Shown here one piece after another: positions 33,699-43,429 of a stretch of DNA of 64,000 nucleotides. The notes beneath the pieces are model-generated. The model ran no database searches. It had not been told where the DNA came from and saw nothing but the letters and a program-made list of their open reading frames with translations. Source of the DNA: an uncultured Ferrovibrio sp. GTDB lineage: Bacteria; Pseudomonadota; Alphaproteobacteria; Ferrovibrionales; Ferrovibrionaceae. The position numbers were made by a program, and so were the translations under genes. Positions within the stretch are counted from its first letter, which is position 1, and each line of letters opens with the position of its first letter. The DNA lies in contig NZ_CALGPC010000001.1 of assembly GCF_937960835.1 (NCBI RefSeq), forward strand, positions 1 through 64,000, read 5' to 3'.

Positions 33699-34879
33699 AG
33701 GTGTCGCCGGACGCCCGGCGCTTCACGGTCAACATTCCGCAAGAGGCGCTGGACGATCTCAAGGCGCGGTTGGCGCTGACGCGCTGGCCGGCAGAGCCGG
33801 ACGATGCCGCCTGGCAATATGGCAGCAACGGCGGCTACATGCGCCGCTTCGTTGCACGCTGGCGCGACGGCTTCGATTGGCGGGCATGGGAAGCGAAGCT
33901 CAATCGCTTCGAGCAATATATCGTCTTGCTGAAACGCGCCGATACCGGCGGGTTGCAGAATGTGCATGTGGTGATCGAGCGCGGCTCGGGCAGCAATCCC
34001 AGACCGCTGCTGCTCAGCCATGGCTGGCCCGGCTCGGTGCTGGAGTTCATCGACGTGATCGAGAAGCTGGCGCATCCGGAGCGATTCGGCGGCAAAGCCG
34101 AAGATGCCTTCACCGTGATCTGCCCGAGCCTGCCCGGCTACGGCTTCTCCATGCCCTTGAGCCGCCCGATCTCGCCGCGCGTCATTGCGCGCCTGTGGCG
34201 CGATCTGATGGTGGAGAGTCTCGGCTTTGAGCGTTTCTTCGCGCAGGCCGGAGACTGGGGCTCGATTGTCTCGTCATGGCTGGGGGTCGATCACGCCGAT
34301 CATGTGGCGGCGCTGCATCTCAACATGGTGCCGCTGCGGCCACCCCTGACCAAAGACGGCGCGCCGCTGAGCGAGGCCGAGAAGGCCTGGATCGGCCGTG
34401 TCAAAGCAATCCAGGCGACCGAAACCGGCTATCACGCGATCCAGGCCACCAAGCCGACGACATTAGGCTATGGGCTGAGCGACAGCCCGGCGGGCTTGGC
34501 CGGCTGGATCGTTGAGAAATTCCACGGCTTTTCGCGCGCATCCGTCGACCGCGCGCCGCCTTTCGACATGGATCACCTGATTGCGAATATCGCGCTCTAC
34601 TGGCTGACCGATACGGCGGCGGCATCGACCTGGATCTACTGGGCGGCCGGGCGCAGCGGCGATCTGGCTCTGAAGCCGGGCGAATTCGTTTCGCCGCCGA
34701 CCGCCTTCCTGCTGCCGCCCTGGGACCTGGTTCCCCCGCCGCCGCAGGGATGGCTGGCGCGCGGCTATAACGTCGTGCGGCAGCGCGACCTGGAGCACGG
34801 CGGGCATTTCGTGGCGATGGAGCAGCCGGATATCTTCGTTGCCGATGTGCAGGACTTTTTCCGAGGCCACAGCTTGTAA
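33695..34879 (+). CDS. Epoxide hydrolase (EHN family, alpha/beta fold)
   Basis: A 394-residue epoxide hydrolase. The EHN N-terminal domain is visible (FTVNIPQEALDDLKARLALTRWP, residues about 8-30). HGWPGSVLEF is the oxyanion-hole loop, and AQAGDWGSIVSSWL places the nucleophilic Asp in the GDWG motif. The C-terminal EHGGHFVAMEQP contains the catalytic His. It opens epoxides to diols; the substrate is unknown. The start at 33695 overlaps the leader ORF as ATGA; an in-frame ATG at 33680 is possible but has no better ribosome site. It is followed by a MaoC-type hydratase 17 bases downstream. Confidence 0.9.
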   Translation: MKVSPDARRFTVNIPQEALDDLKARLALTRWPAEPDDAAWQYGSNGGYMRRFVARWRDGFDWRAWEAKLNRFEQYIVLLKRADTGGLQNVHVVIERGSGSNPRPLLLSHGWPGSVLEFIDVIEKLAHPERFGGKAEDAFTVICPSLPGYGFSMPLSRPISPRVIARLWRDLMVESLGFERFFAQAGDWGSIVSSWLGVDHADHVAALHLNMVPLRPPLTKDGAPLSEAEKAWIGRVKAIQATETGYHAIQATKPTTLGYGLSDSPAGLAGWIVEKFHGFSRASVDRAPPFDMDHLIANIALYWLTDTAAASTWIYWAAGRSGDLALKPGEFVSPPTAFLLPPWDLVPPPPQGWLARGYNVVRQRDLEHGGHFVAMEQPDIFVADVQDFFRGHSL

Positions 34880-34896
34880 GAAGACAGGGAAGCAAG

Positions 34897-35355
34897 ATGA
34901 GCAAGCGCGACCGTTATTATGAGGATTACGAGACCGGCGAAGTGATCGTGGCCGATGGCGTCACCATCTCGGAGGCCGAGATCCTGAACTTCGCTTTTAC
35001 TTACGATCCGCAGCCTTTCCATCTCGACAAGCAGGCTGCCGAAGCCTCGATCTATGGCGGGCTGATCGCCTCCGGCTGGCAGACCGGCCTTTTGGGCTTT
35101 CGCATGCTGCTGCAGGCGGGCCTGCTGGGTAAAGGCAGCATGGGCTCGCCCGGCCTGGACGAGCTGCGCTGGTATCTGCCGGTACGTCCGGGCGACACCC
35201 TCTTTGGCAGGGCGCGAATCGAGGAGAAACGCGAAAGCCAGTCCAAGCCCGACCGCGGCATCGTGAAGATGAAATACTGGATCGAGAACCAGAAGGGCGA
35301 AACGGTGATGAGTTTCTTCGGCACGCAGCTCGTGAAGAAGCGTCCCGCGGCCTGA
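34897..35355 (+). CDS. MaoC-family (R)-hydratase-like protein
   Basis: A 152-residue hotdog-fold protein of the MaoC family. The N-terminal YYEDYETGEV and the catalytic-loop region AFTYDPQPFHLDKQAAEASIYGGLIASGW match (R)-specific enoyl-CoA hydratase-type enzymes, with Asp and His in the DPQPFHLD stretch. The C-terminal VRPGDTLFGRARI is also typical. It may act on CoA thioesters. It follows the epoxide hydrolase by 17 bases on the same strand with AGGGAAG before its ATG, so the two probably form one transcription unit. Confidence 0.88.
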   Translation: MSKRDRYYEDYETGEVIVADGVTISEAEILNFAFTYDPQPFHLDKQAAEASIYGGLIASGWQTGLLGFRMLLQAGLLGKGSMGSPGLDELRWYLPVRPGDTLFGRARIEEKRESQSKPDRGIVKMKYWIENQKGETVMSFFGTQLVKKRPAA

Positions 35356-35507
35356 TTGTCGGACAATATACCAGCCCATCGACCCGGCTTTCCCGCTGGC
35401 GTCTAGCCGGACGCACCATCCTCAACGCGAGATAAATCCGCATCCCCAGATGCGGAATCGGGCGAAAACCATTCGCAGCCGGAGAATTGTTTCAGAGGGT
35501 AACAGTA

Positions 35508-35535
35508 TTGACTCCCCGCCAATGTTACTTAAAAC
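35508..35535 (+). promoter_or_regulatory. Possible promoter of the PAS protein gene
   Basis: TTGACT (35508-35513) and TAAAAC (35530-35535) are 16 bp apart. A start near 35541 supports the ATG at 35567 as the translation start. Confidence 0.35.
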
Positions 35536-35566
35536 AGCGGGCGATTTCCTTCCTTTGGATTCAGGT

Positions 35567-36091
35567 ATGAAGCGTCCCGTTCCGACCAATCGTGAGCGTA
35601 GTTTTTCCGAAGACGACATCATCGTCAGCAAGACCGATCTGCAGGGTCGCATCACCTATGCGAACGATGTCTTCTGCAAGATTGGCCTGTATGGCGAAGC
35701 GGAACTCATCGGCCAGCCGCACAGCATCCTGCGGCATCCCGACATGCCGCGCTGCGTCTTCAAAATGATGTGGGACCACATCAAATCGGGGAACGAAATC
35801 TTTGCCTATGTGAAGAACCTGGCAAAGAACGGCGATCATTACTGGGTGCTGGCCCATGTCACGCCGAGCTATGACGATAACGGCAAGATCAGCGGCTATC
35901 ATTCCAACCGGCGCGCGCCGGACCGCGCGGCTCTGGCCGCCATCGAGCCGATCTATCGCGACCTGCTGACCGAGGAAAGCCGCCATGCCGACCGCAATGC
36001 CGGCATGCGCGCGGGCGCCGAGCGGCTGAATTCGATCCTCGCCCAGCGCGGCCAGGATTATCACGAATTCATTTTCAGCCTGCCCTGCTGA
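35567..36091 (+). CDS. Single PAS-domain protein (Aer-like PAS)
   Basis: A 174-residue protein consisting mainly of one PAS domain: DIIVSKTDLQGRITYANDVFCKI, then GYSEAEL-like YGEAELIGQPHSILRHPDMPRCVFKMMWDHI, FAYVKNLAKNGDHYWVLAHVTP and GYHSNRR. This is the Aer/energy-taxis type of PAS, usually binding FAD, followed by a helical C-terminus (about 120-174) without a methyl-accepting or kinase domain. It presumably relays a redox signal to another protein. Starts at 35522 or 35450 are also possible; 35567 fits the domain start and the putative promoter. It is followed closely by psuK. Confidence 0.82.
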   Translation: MKRPVPTNRERSFSEDDIIVSKTDLQGRITYANDVFCKIGLYGEAELIGQPHSILRHPDMPRCVFKMMWDHIKSGNEIFAYVKNLAKNGDHYWVLAHVTPSYDDNGKISGYHSNRRAPDRAALAAIEPIYRDLLTEESRHADRNAGMRAGAERLNSILAQRGQDYHEFIFSLPC

Positions 36092-36133
36092 GCCGGCTTG
36101 ACCGGCCCTGTGGCGCTTCGCAAGCTGCGGGGC

Positions 36134-37055
36134 GTGACAGCGAACGCGACAAGGCATCATATCCTCTGCTTAGGCGGCGCGGTAATCGACCGCAAATACC
36201 GCGGCCGTGCCGCGCCGCAGTTTGCGACCTCCAATCCCGTGGATGCCGCGCAGAGCTTCGGCGGCGTGGCTCGCAACGTGGCGGAAACCCTGGCACGGCT
36301 TGGCGTTTCAACCGCGCTGGCGACATTGGTCGGAGAAGGCGGCAACGGCACGGCCCTGCTGGATCATCTTGCGGCGTTGAATGTTCAGGTCGATCTCATC
36401 GGCCGCAATCCGCATCGGCGCACGGCGGAGTATATCGCCGTGCTGGAGCCGGAAGGCCGGCTGCTGATCGGCCTGGCGGAGATGGCGATCTTCGAGGACC
36501 TGACGCCCGGCTGGCTCGGCAAACTGCCCATCGAGAAGGCCGATTGGGTGTTTGCCGATTGCAACCTGCCCCCCGAGACCCTGAACACGCTGCTGCAGCG
36601 GCGGCGCAAGGGCAGCTTTCGGCTGGCCGTCGATGCGGTCTCGGCGCCGAAGGCAAAGCGCCTGCCGCAGGATCTGTCCGGCATTGATCTGCTGTTCCTC
36701 AACCGCGACGAAGCGGCGGCCATCGCTGATCAGGCCGTTCCCGTGCCGGTGCAGGCGGCTTTGCACATCCAGTCCGCCGGGGCTGCGCGGGTGGTGGTGA
36801 TGCTGGGGGCCGAAGGCTGCCTGCTGGCAGATCAGGACGGCTGCACCTTTCTGCCTGCCGCGGCGACGACTTGCGTCGATGTCACCGGCGCCGGCGACGC
36901 CTTGATCGGCGGCTGTCTGTGGCAGATTTCCTGCGGCGCGCCGCTGACCGAAGCCGTTGCCACAGGCATGCGCGCGGCGGCGCTGACCATTGCCAGCGAT
37001 GCCACGGTGCGGCCAGACATGTCGCCCGCCTTGCTGGGCGTAGGAGAAAACCTGC

Positions 37056-37066
<11 letters not shown>
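36134..37066 (+). CDS. psuK: PfkB-family kinase, probable pseudouridine kinase
   Basis: A 310-residue sugar kinase of the PfkB fold. ILCLGGAVIDRKYRG starts the domain, SFGGVARNVAETLARLG is the substrate-binding GG region, and DVTGAGDALIGG is the anion-hole/catalytic Asp motif. Adjacency to psuG makes pseudouridine kinase, which forms pseudouridine 5'-phosphate for base recovery, the best reading. The exact start is uncertain: GTG at 36134 is chosen, and in-frame TTG at 36098 or GTG at 36110 are alternatives. It overlaps psuG by 11 bases. Confidence 0.88.
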
Positions 37067-37985
<919 letters not shown>

Positions 37986-38119
37986 TTGATCCCGCGTCTG
38001 CGCGGCAGCACTTCGGCGGGTCGGCTGCCAATTTGGCGCTCCCGATCTGAAAAGACAGCAAATATCTAGCCGTCGGACGGAATCCTACGCTAGCATTTGG
38101 CCCGGTTCCGCCCAAACCA

Positions 38120-38155
38120 CATAAGCATAACAACCATAACAATGGGCATAGCAAC
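38120..38155 (+). promoter_or_regulatory. CATAACAAC repeat leader before the HWE kinase
   Basis: CATAACAAC (38126-38134), CATAACAAT (38135-38143) and CATAGCAAC (38147-38155), preceded by CATAAG, lie directly before the GGGAGGAAGG ribosome site of a TTG-started gene. The stretch is unstructured and A-rich, so it may act as a translation enhancer or an Hfq-type (A-R-N) binding site. Confidence 0.35.
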
Positions 38156-38169
38156 GGGAGGAAGGGCGT

Positions 38170-39786
38170 TTGCCGACTGAACGGGGCGATCGGATATTGC
38201 GCTGGCTCCGGATCGGCACGCTGATCCTGCCCACCGTCATCGCCCTGGTCTGGTCGTATCAGCTTTGGCAAAGCCATCTGAGCGCGACCATTGCCACGAA
38301 CCGGCAGACGGCGGAACTGCTCAGTCAGCATTTTCTGCGTGTCATCCAGACCAAGCGTCTGCTGCTCGACCAGATCGACCGCATTCTGGATGAGCATCCC
38401 GATATGGAAGCCGAGGCCCTGCATCGCCGGCTGGCCCAGCTCGATGCGGGACTAAAATTCACCACCAGCCTCGGCGTGATGGATGCGCAGGGCAACATGA
38501 TAGCGGGCAGCCGCACCTATCCGCTGCAGGCCAATCTGTCGCATCGCAGCTATTTCCAGACGCTGCTGCAAGCCGACACCATCGTGCTGGACCGTGTCAT
38601 GCTATGGCCCGCCAATCGCGACGCACTGGTTCTGGCGAAACGGCGCAGTGGTGAGGATTTTCAGGGCGTGCTCACCGCGGCGTCCGATACCGAAAGACTC
38701 GCACTCTTCATGCAGGAGATCGCAGCGCAACCCGGCTCATCGGCGGCATTGCTGCGTACCGATGGAAAAGTGCTGCTGCGGCATATCATCGACGAGCCGC
38801 CCTATTCGGTACCGCGCAACGCGCCTCCAATGCAGATCATCGCCCAATCGGATGCCGGCGTTTATGACGGCCCCGGCTATAGCGATGGTGTGTCACGCTA
38901 TTACGCCGTCCGGCGCATCGGCGATCTGCCGCTTTTCGCAGTGACCGGCGTCTCCAAGGCAAGCGTTCGGGACGCCTGGATCCTCGATGTGATCCCGATC
39001 ACGCTGTTCTTTCTTGTGACTGCCATTCTCGGCTTCTTCGCCTCCACCCAGGCCTCGCAGTTGCTGCAGGCCGAACGCGCATTGCGGCGGACGGCCATCG
39101 CACAGCAGCAGCTTGATGAGGCCAACCGGCTCGCCAGGTTCCGCGAGACCCTGTTCAAGGAACTCAATCACCGGGTCCGCAACAATCTGATGATGGTGCA
39201 AGGCCTGATGCGGCTGCGCGGACGCGAAGCGCCAGAGGCGAAGACCGTGCTGGAAGAGATCGAGCAGCGTGTCTGGGCGATCTCGGAAGTCCACAACATC
39301 CTCTACAATTCGCAGGAATACGGCGCAGTGGATTTCGGCGCGTTCATCCGCACGCTCTGCAACAATCCCGCCATTGTGCCGCCGGAAGCCGCAATTTCGC
39401 TCGATTACGATATCGAACCGGTGCCGATGGGCATCTCGATTGCCATGCCGGCCGCCCTGATCGTGCTGGAGCTGCTCAGCAACACGATGAAACATGCCTT
39501 TGTAGGACGCGAGGGTGGCCGCATATCCGTTTCCCTGAAGCATCTTGGCCATGCCGCCGAAATCAGGGTGCGGGATGACGGCATCGGCTATGAAGGCGCG
39601 GGCAGCCGCCGCTCCGGCCTGCAGCTGATCAACGGATTGCTGGGCCAGTTGCGCGGCACCATCACCTTCCACAAGCAGAATGGAACGACAGCCATCGTCA
39701 CCATTCCGCTCGATGAGACGCCGCCTGCGGAAGACGCGCAGCCCGCAGAAGAAACGGCGGCGGCATCCGAAACGCCGCCGCCGTGA
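38170..39786 (+). CDS. Membrane histidine kinase, HWE/HisKA_2 type with dCache-like sensor
   Basis: A 538-residue kinase. The first membrane helix lies at about 14-32, then a periplasmic region (35-265) with Cache-like features (SLGVMDAQGNMIAGS, then LSHRSYFQTLL), and a second helix at about 272-292. The cytoplasmic part has the HisKA_2/HWE-type box LFKELNHRVRNNLMMVQGLMRLR (His334) and an HATPase with LELLSNTMKHAF and DDGIGYEG. Such kinases often feed the alphaproteobacterial general stress response or single-domain regulators; no partner is adjacent. The start is TTG at 38170 behind GGGAGGAAGG. The Glu/Ala/Pro-rich C-terminus overlaps a terminator hairpin. Confidence 0.9.
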   Translation: MPTERGDRILRWLRIGTLILPTVIALVWSYQLWQSHLSATIATNRQTAELLSQHFLRVIQTKRLLLDQIDRILDEHPDMEAEALHRRLAQLDAGLKFTTSLGVMDAQGNMIAGSRTYPLQANLSHRSYFQTLLQADTIVLDRVMLWPANRDALVLAKRRSGEDFQGVLTAASDTERLALFMQEIAAQPGSSAALLRTDGKVLLRHIIDEPPYSVPRNAPPMQIIAQSDAGVYDGPGYSDGVSRYYAVRRIGDLPLFAVTGVSKASVRDAWILDVIPITLFFLVTAILGFFASTQASQLLQAERALRRTAIAQQQLDEANRLARFRETLFKELNHRVRNNLMMVQGLMRLRGREAPEAKTVLEEIEQRVWAISEVHNILYNSQEYGAVDFGAFIRTLCNNPAIVPPEAAISLDYDIEPVPMGISIAMPAALIVLELLSNTMKHAFVGREGGRISVSLKHLGHAAEIRVRDDGIGYEGAGSRRSGLQLINGLLGQLRGTITFHKQNGTTAIVTIPLDETPPAEDAQPAEETAAASETPPP

Positions 39787-39798
39787 CCTGATCTTTTT
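39754..39798 (+). terminator. Terminator-like hairpin overlapping the 3' end of the kinase gene
   Basis: ACGGCGGCGGC (39754-39764), a 9-base loop and GCCGCCGCCGT (39774-39784), with T5 at 39794-39798. The stem lies within the last codons. The T-tract is about ten bases away, so termination efficiency is uncertain. Confidence 0.45.
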
Positions 39799-39810
39799 AG
39801 TGAAAGGCGA

Positions 39811-40764
39811 TTACAGCCCGCTGCTGCCCATTTCGAGGAACTTGCGGCGCCGCGCCTCACGCAGGGCGCCCGGCTCCTGGCCGACCAGATCGCGCAAGTG
39901 ACGATCCAGCGACTCGCCGAGCGCCGCGATCGCCTGGGCGGGATTGCGGTGAGCGCCGCCGACGGGTTCCTTCACCACTTCATCCACCACTTTGAGCTTC
40001 AGCAGATCGTCTGCCGTCAGCCGCAGGGCCTCGGCCGCATCCGGCGCGCGGCTGCCATCGTTCCACAGGATGGCGGCACAGCCTTCCGGCGAGATCACCG
40101 AATAGATCGCATGTTCAAACATCACCACGCGGTTGGCCGCTGCCAGGGCAACCGCGCCGCCCGAGCCGCCCTCGCCCACCACGGCGGAGACCAGCGGCAC
40201 GCGGATATCGAGGCAGCAGTCGATGGCACGGGCAATCGCCTCGGCCTGGCCGCGCTCTTCCGCCTGCACGCCCGGATAGGCGCCGGCGGTGTCCACCAGG
40301 GTGATCACCGGCAGGCGGAAGCGGTCGGCCAGCCGCATCAGGCGGATCGCCTTGCGATAGCCTTCGGGCTTGGCCATGCCGAAATTATGCTTCACGCGAC
40401 CTTCGATGCCGCGGCCTTTCTCGTGGCCGATCACCATCACGGCGCGGCCGCGGAAGCGTCCCATGCCGCCGGTGATCGCCGAATCCTCGGCGAAATTGCG
40501 GTCGCCCGCCAGCGGCACGTAATCCTCGATCAGCGCCGCCACGTAATCGGCAAAATGCGGGCGGTCCTGGTGCCGGGCGACCTGGGTCTTCTGCCAGGCA
40601 TTGAGCCTGGCATAGGTCGCCTGAAGCTGCTGGGCCGCCTTGGCTTCCAGCCGCTCGAGATCTTCGGTGATATCGGTGTTGCCGCCATCGGCCAGCTGCC
40701 TGAGTTCGGCGATCTTCGCCTCAAGCTCGGCGATGGGCTTTTCAAATTCCAGGTAAGAGCGCAT
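39811..40764 (-). CDS. accA: Acetyl-CoA carboxylase carboxyltransferase subunit alpha
   Basis: A 317-residue AccA, which with AccD transfers the carboxyl group from biotin to acetyl-CoA. Marks are YLEFEKPIAELEAKIAEL at the start, RGRAVMVIGHEKGRG, FGMAKPEGYRKAIRLM, VDTAGAYPGVQAEERGQAEAIA and VVGEGGSGGALAL-like VVGEGGSGGAVALA, then VISPEGCAAILW. ATG at 40764 (MRSYLEFEKP) has GAGG upstream and fits the family N-terminus better than ATG at 40782. It is convergent with the HWE kinase and divergent from purH. Confidence 0.96.
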   Translation of the reverse strand: MRSYLEFEKPIAELEAKIAELRQLADGGNTDITEDLERLEAKAAQQLQATYARLNAWQKTQVARHQDRPHFADYVAALIEDYVPLAGDRNFAEDSAITGGMGRFRGRAVMVIGHEKGRGIEGRVKHNFGMAKPEGYRKAIRLMRLADRFRLPVITLVDTAGAYPGVQAEERGQAEAIARAIDCCLDIRVPLVSAVVGEGGSGGAVALAAANRVVMFEHAIYSVISPEGCAAILWNDGSRAPDAAEALRLTADDLLKLKVVDEVVKEPVGGAHRNPAQAIAALGESLDRHLRDLVGQEPGALREARRRKFLEMGSSGL

Positions 40765-40908
40765 GGGGGCCTCGTGTAGCATGGATCGTCGCCCGGCACA
40801 AATCCCATAACCCCTTGGAATAGGGGATATTTTCCACGCCTTCCGGGTGTGGCCTTAGCGTGCTATAGCCTCGCCGCCCACCCCACCCGATCATGTAAGG
40901 TCCTGCCG

Positions 40909-42498
40909 ATGACTGTCGATCTGATCCCCATCCGCCGCGCTTTGCTCTCCGTTTCGGACAAGACCGGACTGGTCGAATTCGGCCGGGCGCTGGCCGGTTT
41001 CGGCGTCGAAATCCTGTCCACCGGCGGCACCTACAAGGCCCTGAAGGAGGCCGGCGTCGCGGTGAAGGAGGTGGCTGAGCATACCGGCTTCCCCGAAATG
41101 ATGGATGGCCGCGTCAAGACGCTGCACCCGACCATCCATGGCGGCATCCTGGCGCTGCGCGATGAGCCCGAGCACAAGGCGGCGATGGACAAGCACAATA
41201 TCCCGCCGATCGATCTGGTGGTGGTGAACCTCTATCCGTTTGCCGCAACTGTCGCCAAGGGCGCCGATTTCGCCACCTGCATCGAGAATATCGATATCGG
41301 CGGTCCGGCGATGATCCGCTCTGCCGCCAAGAACCATGGCTATGTCACCGTGGTGGTGGATACGGCCGACTATAGTGACGTGATCGCCGCCATGCAGGCG
41401 ACCGGCGGATCGACCCAGCTCGATCTGCGCCGCCGTCTGGCTGCCAAGGCCTATGCGCATACCGGCTCTTATGACTCGATGATCGCCACCTGGTTCGCGC
41501 GGCAGAATGGCGAAGACTTCCCGCCGACCCTGCTGCTCTCGGCCGAGCGCAAGCAGAGCCTGCGCTACGGCGAGAACCCGCATCAGCAGGCCGCCTTCTA
41601 TGTGGTGCCGGGCGACAGGCGCCCCGGCGTCGCCACGGCGCGGCAGCTGCAGGGCAAGGAGCTGTCCTACAACAACCTGAACGACACGGATGCGGCTTTC
41701 GAGCTGGTTTCGGAATTCTCCGACAAACCGGCGATTGCCATCATCAAGCATGCCAATCCCTGCGGCGTGGCCACGGCCGACACATTGAGCGCCGCCTGGG
41801 ATGCCGCTTTGCGCTGCGATCCGGTATCCGCTTTCGGCGGCATCGTGGCGATGAACCGCAAGCTGGACAAGACCACGGCCGAGAAGATCGGCGCGATCTT
41901 CACCGAGGTGATCGTCGCCCCCGATGCCGATGAGGATGCCAAGGCGCTGCTGGCCGCAAAGAAGAATCTGCGCCTGCTGCTGACCGGCGGCATGGCCGAT
42001 CCGGTGGCGCCGGGCTGGTTCGTCAAGTCGGTGGCAGGCGGCTATCTGGTGCAGACCCGCGATGCCGGCCGCGTGGTGGAGACCGACCTCAAGGTGGTGA
42101 CCAAGCGCGCGCCGACCGCGCAGGAACTGGCCGACATGCTGTTCGCCTTCCGGGTCGGCAAGCATGTGAAGTCCAACACCATCGTCTATGCCAAGAACGG
42201 CGCCACCGTGGGCATCGGCGCCGGGCAGATGAGCCGCGTCGATTCCGCCCGCATCGCCTACCGCAAGGCGCAGGATGCCGCCAAGGCGGCCGGGTTGAGC
42301 GAGGCACTGACCAAGGGGTCGGTGGCCGCATCGGATGCCTTCTTCCCGTTTGCCGATGGCCTGGAAGTTCTGGTCGAGGCCGGCGCCACGGCGGTGATCC
42401 AGCCGGGCGGTTCGATCCGCGATCAGGAAGTGATCGATGCCGCCGACAAGGCGGGCCTGGCCATGGTGTTCACCGGCATGCGGCATTTCCGCCACTGA
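40909..42498 (+). CDS. purH: Bifunctional AICAR formyltransferase / IMP cyclohydrolase
   Basis: A 529-residue enzyme for the last two steps of IMP synthesis. The N-terminal MGS-like IMP cyclohydrolase domain (about 1-200) begins IRRALLSVSDKTGLVEFGRAL and has GGTYKAL and KTLHPTIHGGIL. The AICAR transformylase part contains LRYGENPHQQAAFY, KHANPCG and the C-terminal QPGGSIRDQEVIDAAD. ATG at 40909 has AAGG about 8 bases upstream. Full length. A GST gene follows 19 bases later. Confidence 0.97.
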   Translation: MTVDLIPIRRALLSVSDKTGLVEFGRALAGFGVEILSTGGTYKALKEAGVAVKEVAEHTGFPEMMDGRVKTLHPTIHGGILALRDEPEHKAAMDKHNIPPIDLVVVNLYPFAATVAKGADFATCIENIDIGGPAMIRSAAKNHGYVTVVVDTADYSDVIAAMQATGGSTQLDLRRRLAAKAYAHTGSYDSMIATWFARQNGEDFPPTLLLSAERKQSLRYGENPHQQAAFYVVPGDRRPGVATARQLQGKELSYNNLNDTDAAFELVSEFSDKPAIAIIKHANPCGVATADTLSAAWDAALRCDPVSAFGGIVAMNRKLDKTTAEKIGAIFTEVIVAPDADEDAKALLAAKKNLRLLLTGGMADPVAPGWFVKSVAGGYLVQTRDAGRVVETDLKVVTKRAPTAQELADMLFAFRVGKHVKSNTIVYAKNGATVGIGAGQMSRVDSARIAYRKAQDAAKAAGLSEALTKGSVAASDAFFPFADGLEVLVEAGATAVIQPGGSIRDQEVIDAADKAGLAMVFTGMRHFRH

Positions 42499-42517
42499 CC
42501 GGCGCAGGGCGCGTTTG

Positions 42518-43165
42518 ATGTACAAACTCTTCTGGGCACCGGGCACTGCGGCGATGGCGCCGCAGGCCGTGCTGGAAGAAATCGGCGCGCCTTATGAAGC
42601 CGTGCAGCTTGATCTCGAAGCCAGGCAGCACGAGCAGGCGGAGTATAAGACGCTCAACCCGAATGGGCGCATTCCAACCCTGATCGATGGCGATTTCGTC
42701 ATCTTCGAGACCGCAGCCATTTGCCAGTATCTGTGCGACAGGCATCCGGAAGCCAATCTGGTGCCGCTGGGCGGTCATGCGCGCGGCCGCTTCTATCAAT
42801 GGCTGACCTACATGACCAATACCGTGCAGGTTGCCTTCACCGACTGGTTTCATCCGGACTGGACCTTCTCCGCTCTCGACAGCCAAGCGGCCTTGAAGGC
42901 GCAGGCTGAAGTGAAGCTGGAGCGCTGTGCCGCGGTGCTCGATGCCGGCATCGGTGAGAGCACCTACATGATCGGCACGCAATACACCGTCTGCGACATC
43001 TATCTCGCCATGCTGGCGCGCTGGAGCCGTTTTCAGCCCAAGCCGATGTGGCATTGGCCGAATATCAAGCGCGTGGTGGCAGCGACCTATACCCGGCCCG
43101 CCTTTCAGCGCATGCTGCAGAAACAGGGCATCGCCTGGGCTGAGAACTGGCCGCGGGACGAATAG
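42518..43165 (+). CDS. Glutathione S-transferase family protein
   Basis: A 215-residue GST. The thioredoxin-like N-domain (residues about 1-80) has MYKLFWAPGTAAMAPQAVLEEIG at the glutathione site, NPNGRIPTLIDGD with the cis-Pro, and FETAAICQYL for the gamma-glutamyl contact. The all-helical C-domain includes YTVCDIYLAMLARW. Beta-like bacterial type; the substrate is unknown. It starts 19 bases after purH and may be co-transcribed. A GAAA-loop hairpin follows at 43182. Confidence 0.88.
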   Translation: MYKLFWAPGTAAMAPQAVLEEIGAPYEAVQLDLEARQHEQAEYKTLNPNGRIPTLIDGDFVIFETAAICQYLCDRHPEANLVPLGGHARGRFYQWLTYMTNTVQVAFTDWFHPDWTFSALDSQAALKAQAEVKLERCAAVLDAGIGESTYMIGTQYTVCDIYLAMLARWSRFQPKPMWHWPNIKRVVAATYTRPAFQRMLQKQGIAWAENWPRDE

Positions 43166-43181
43166 GCGGCGTTTTTTGCGT

Positions 43182-43201
43182 GATGCCCCGAAAGGGGTAT
43201 C
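43182..43201 (+). other. GNRA-loop hairpin after the GST gene
   Basis: GATGCCCC (43182-43189), loop GAAA, GGGGTATC (43194-43201): an 8-bp stem with one G-T pair and a stable GAAA tetraloop, 17 bases after the stop. No T-run follows. It is probably a 3'-end stabiliser or processing site. Confidence 0.4.
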
Positions 43202-43429
43202 CCATCTTCATCGCATTGCGGCATATGCAGCGGATCGCAAGCGGACGCATCTTTCCGCATTGGCCGGCGTTGGCCAGCCACCGGTTTATGACAAGCGTAA
43301 AAATTGCCGCCGCGGCATTCTGAATCACCCCTACAGCGTGCCCTCCAGGCTTTTACCCCTCTTGTCCTGCGCCGACCGGAGCGCCAATATGAACACGGGA
43401 AGGGGCGTTATCTCTCAAGGGGATTCCTC

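Noticed and set aside
40891..42546. A 551-codon minus-strand frame over purH
   Set aside because: It is antisense to purH, rich in His/Gly/Arg, and has no recognisable domain.
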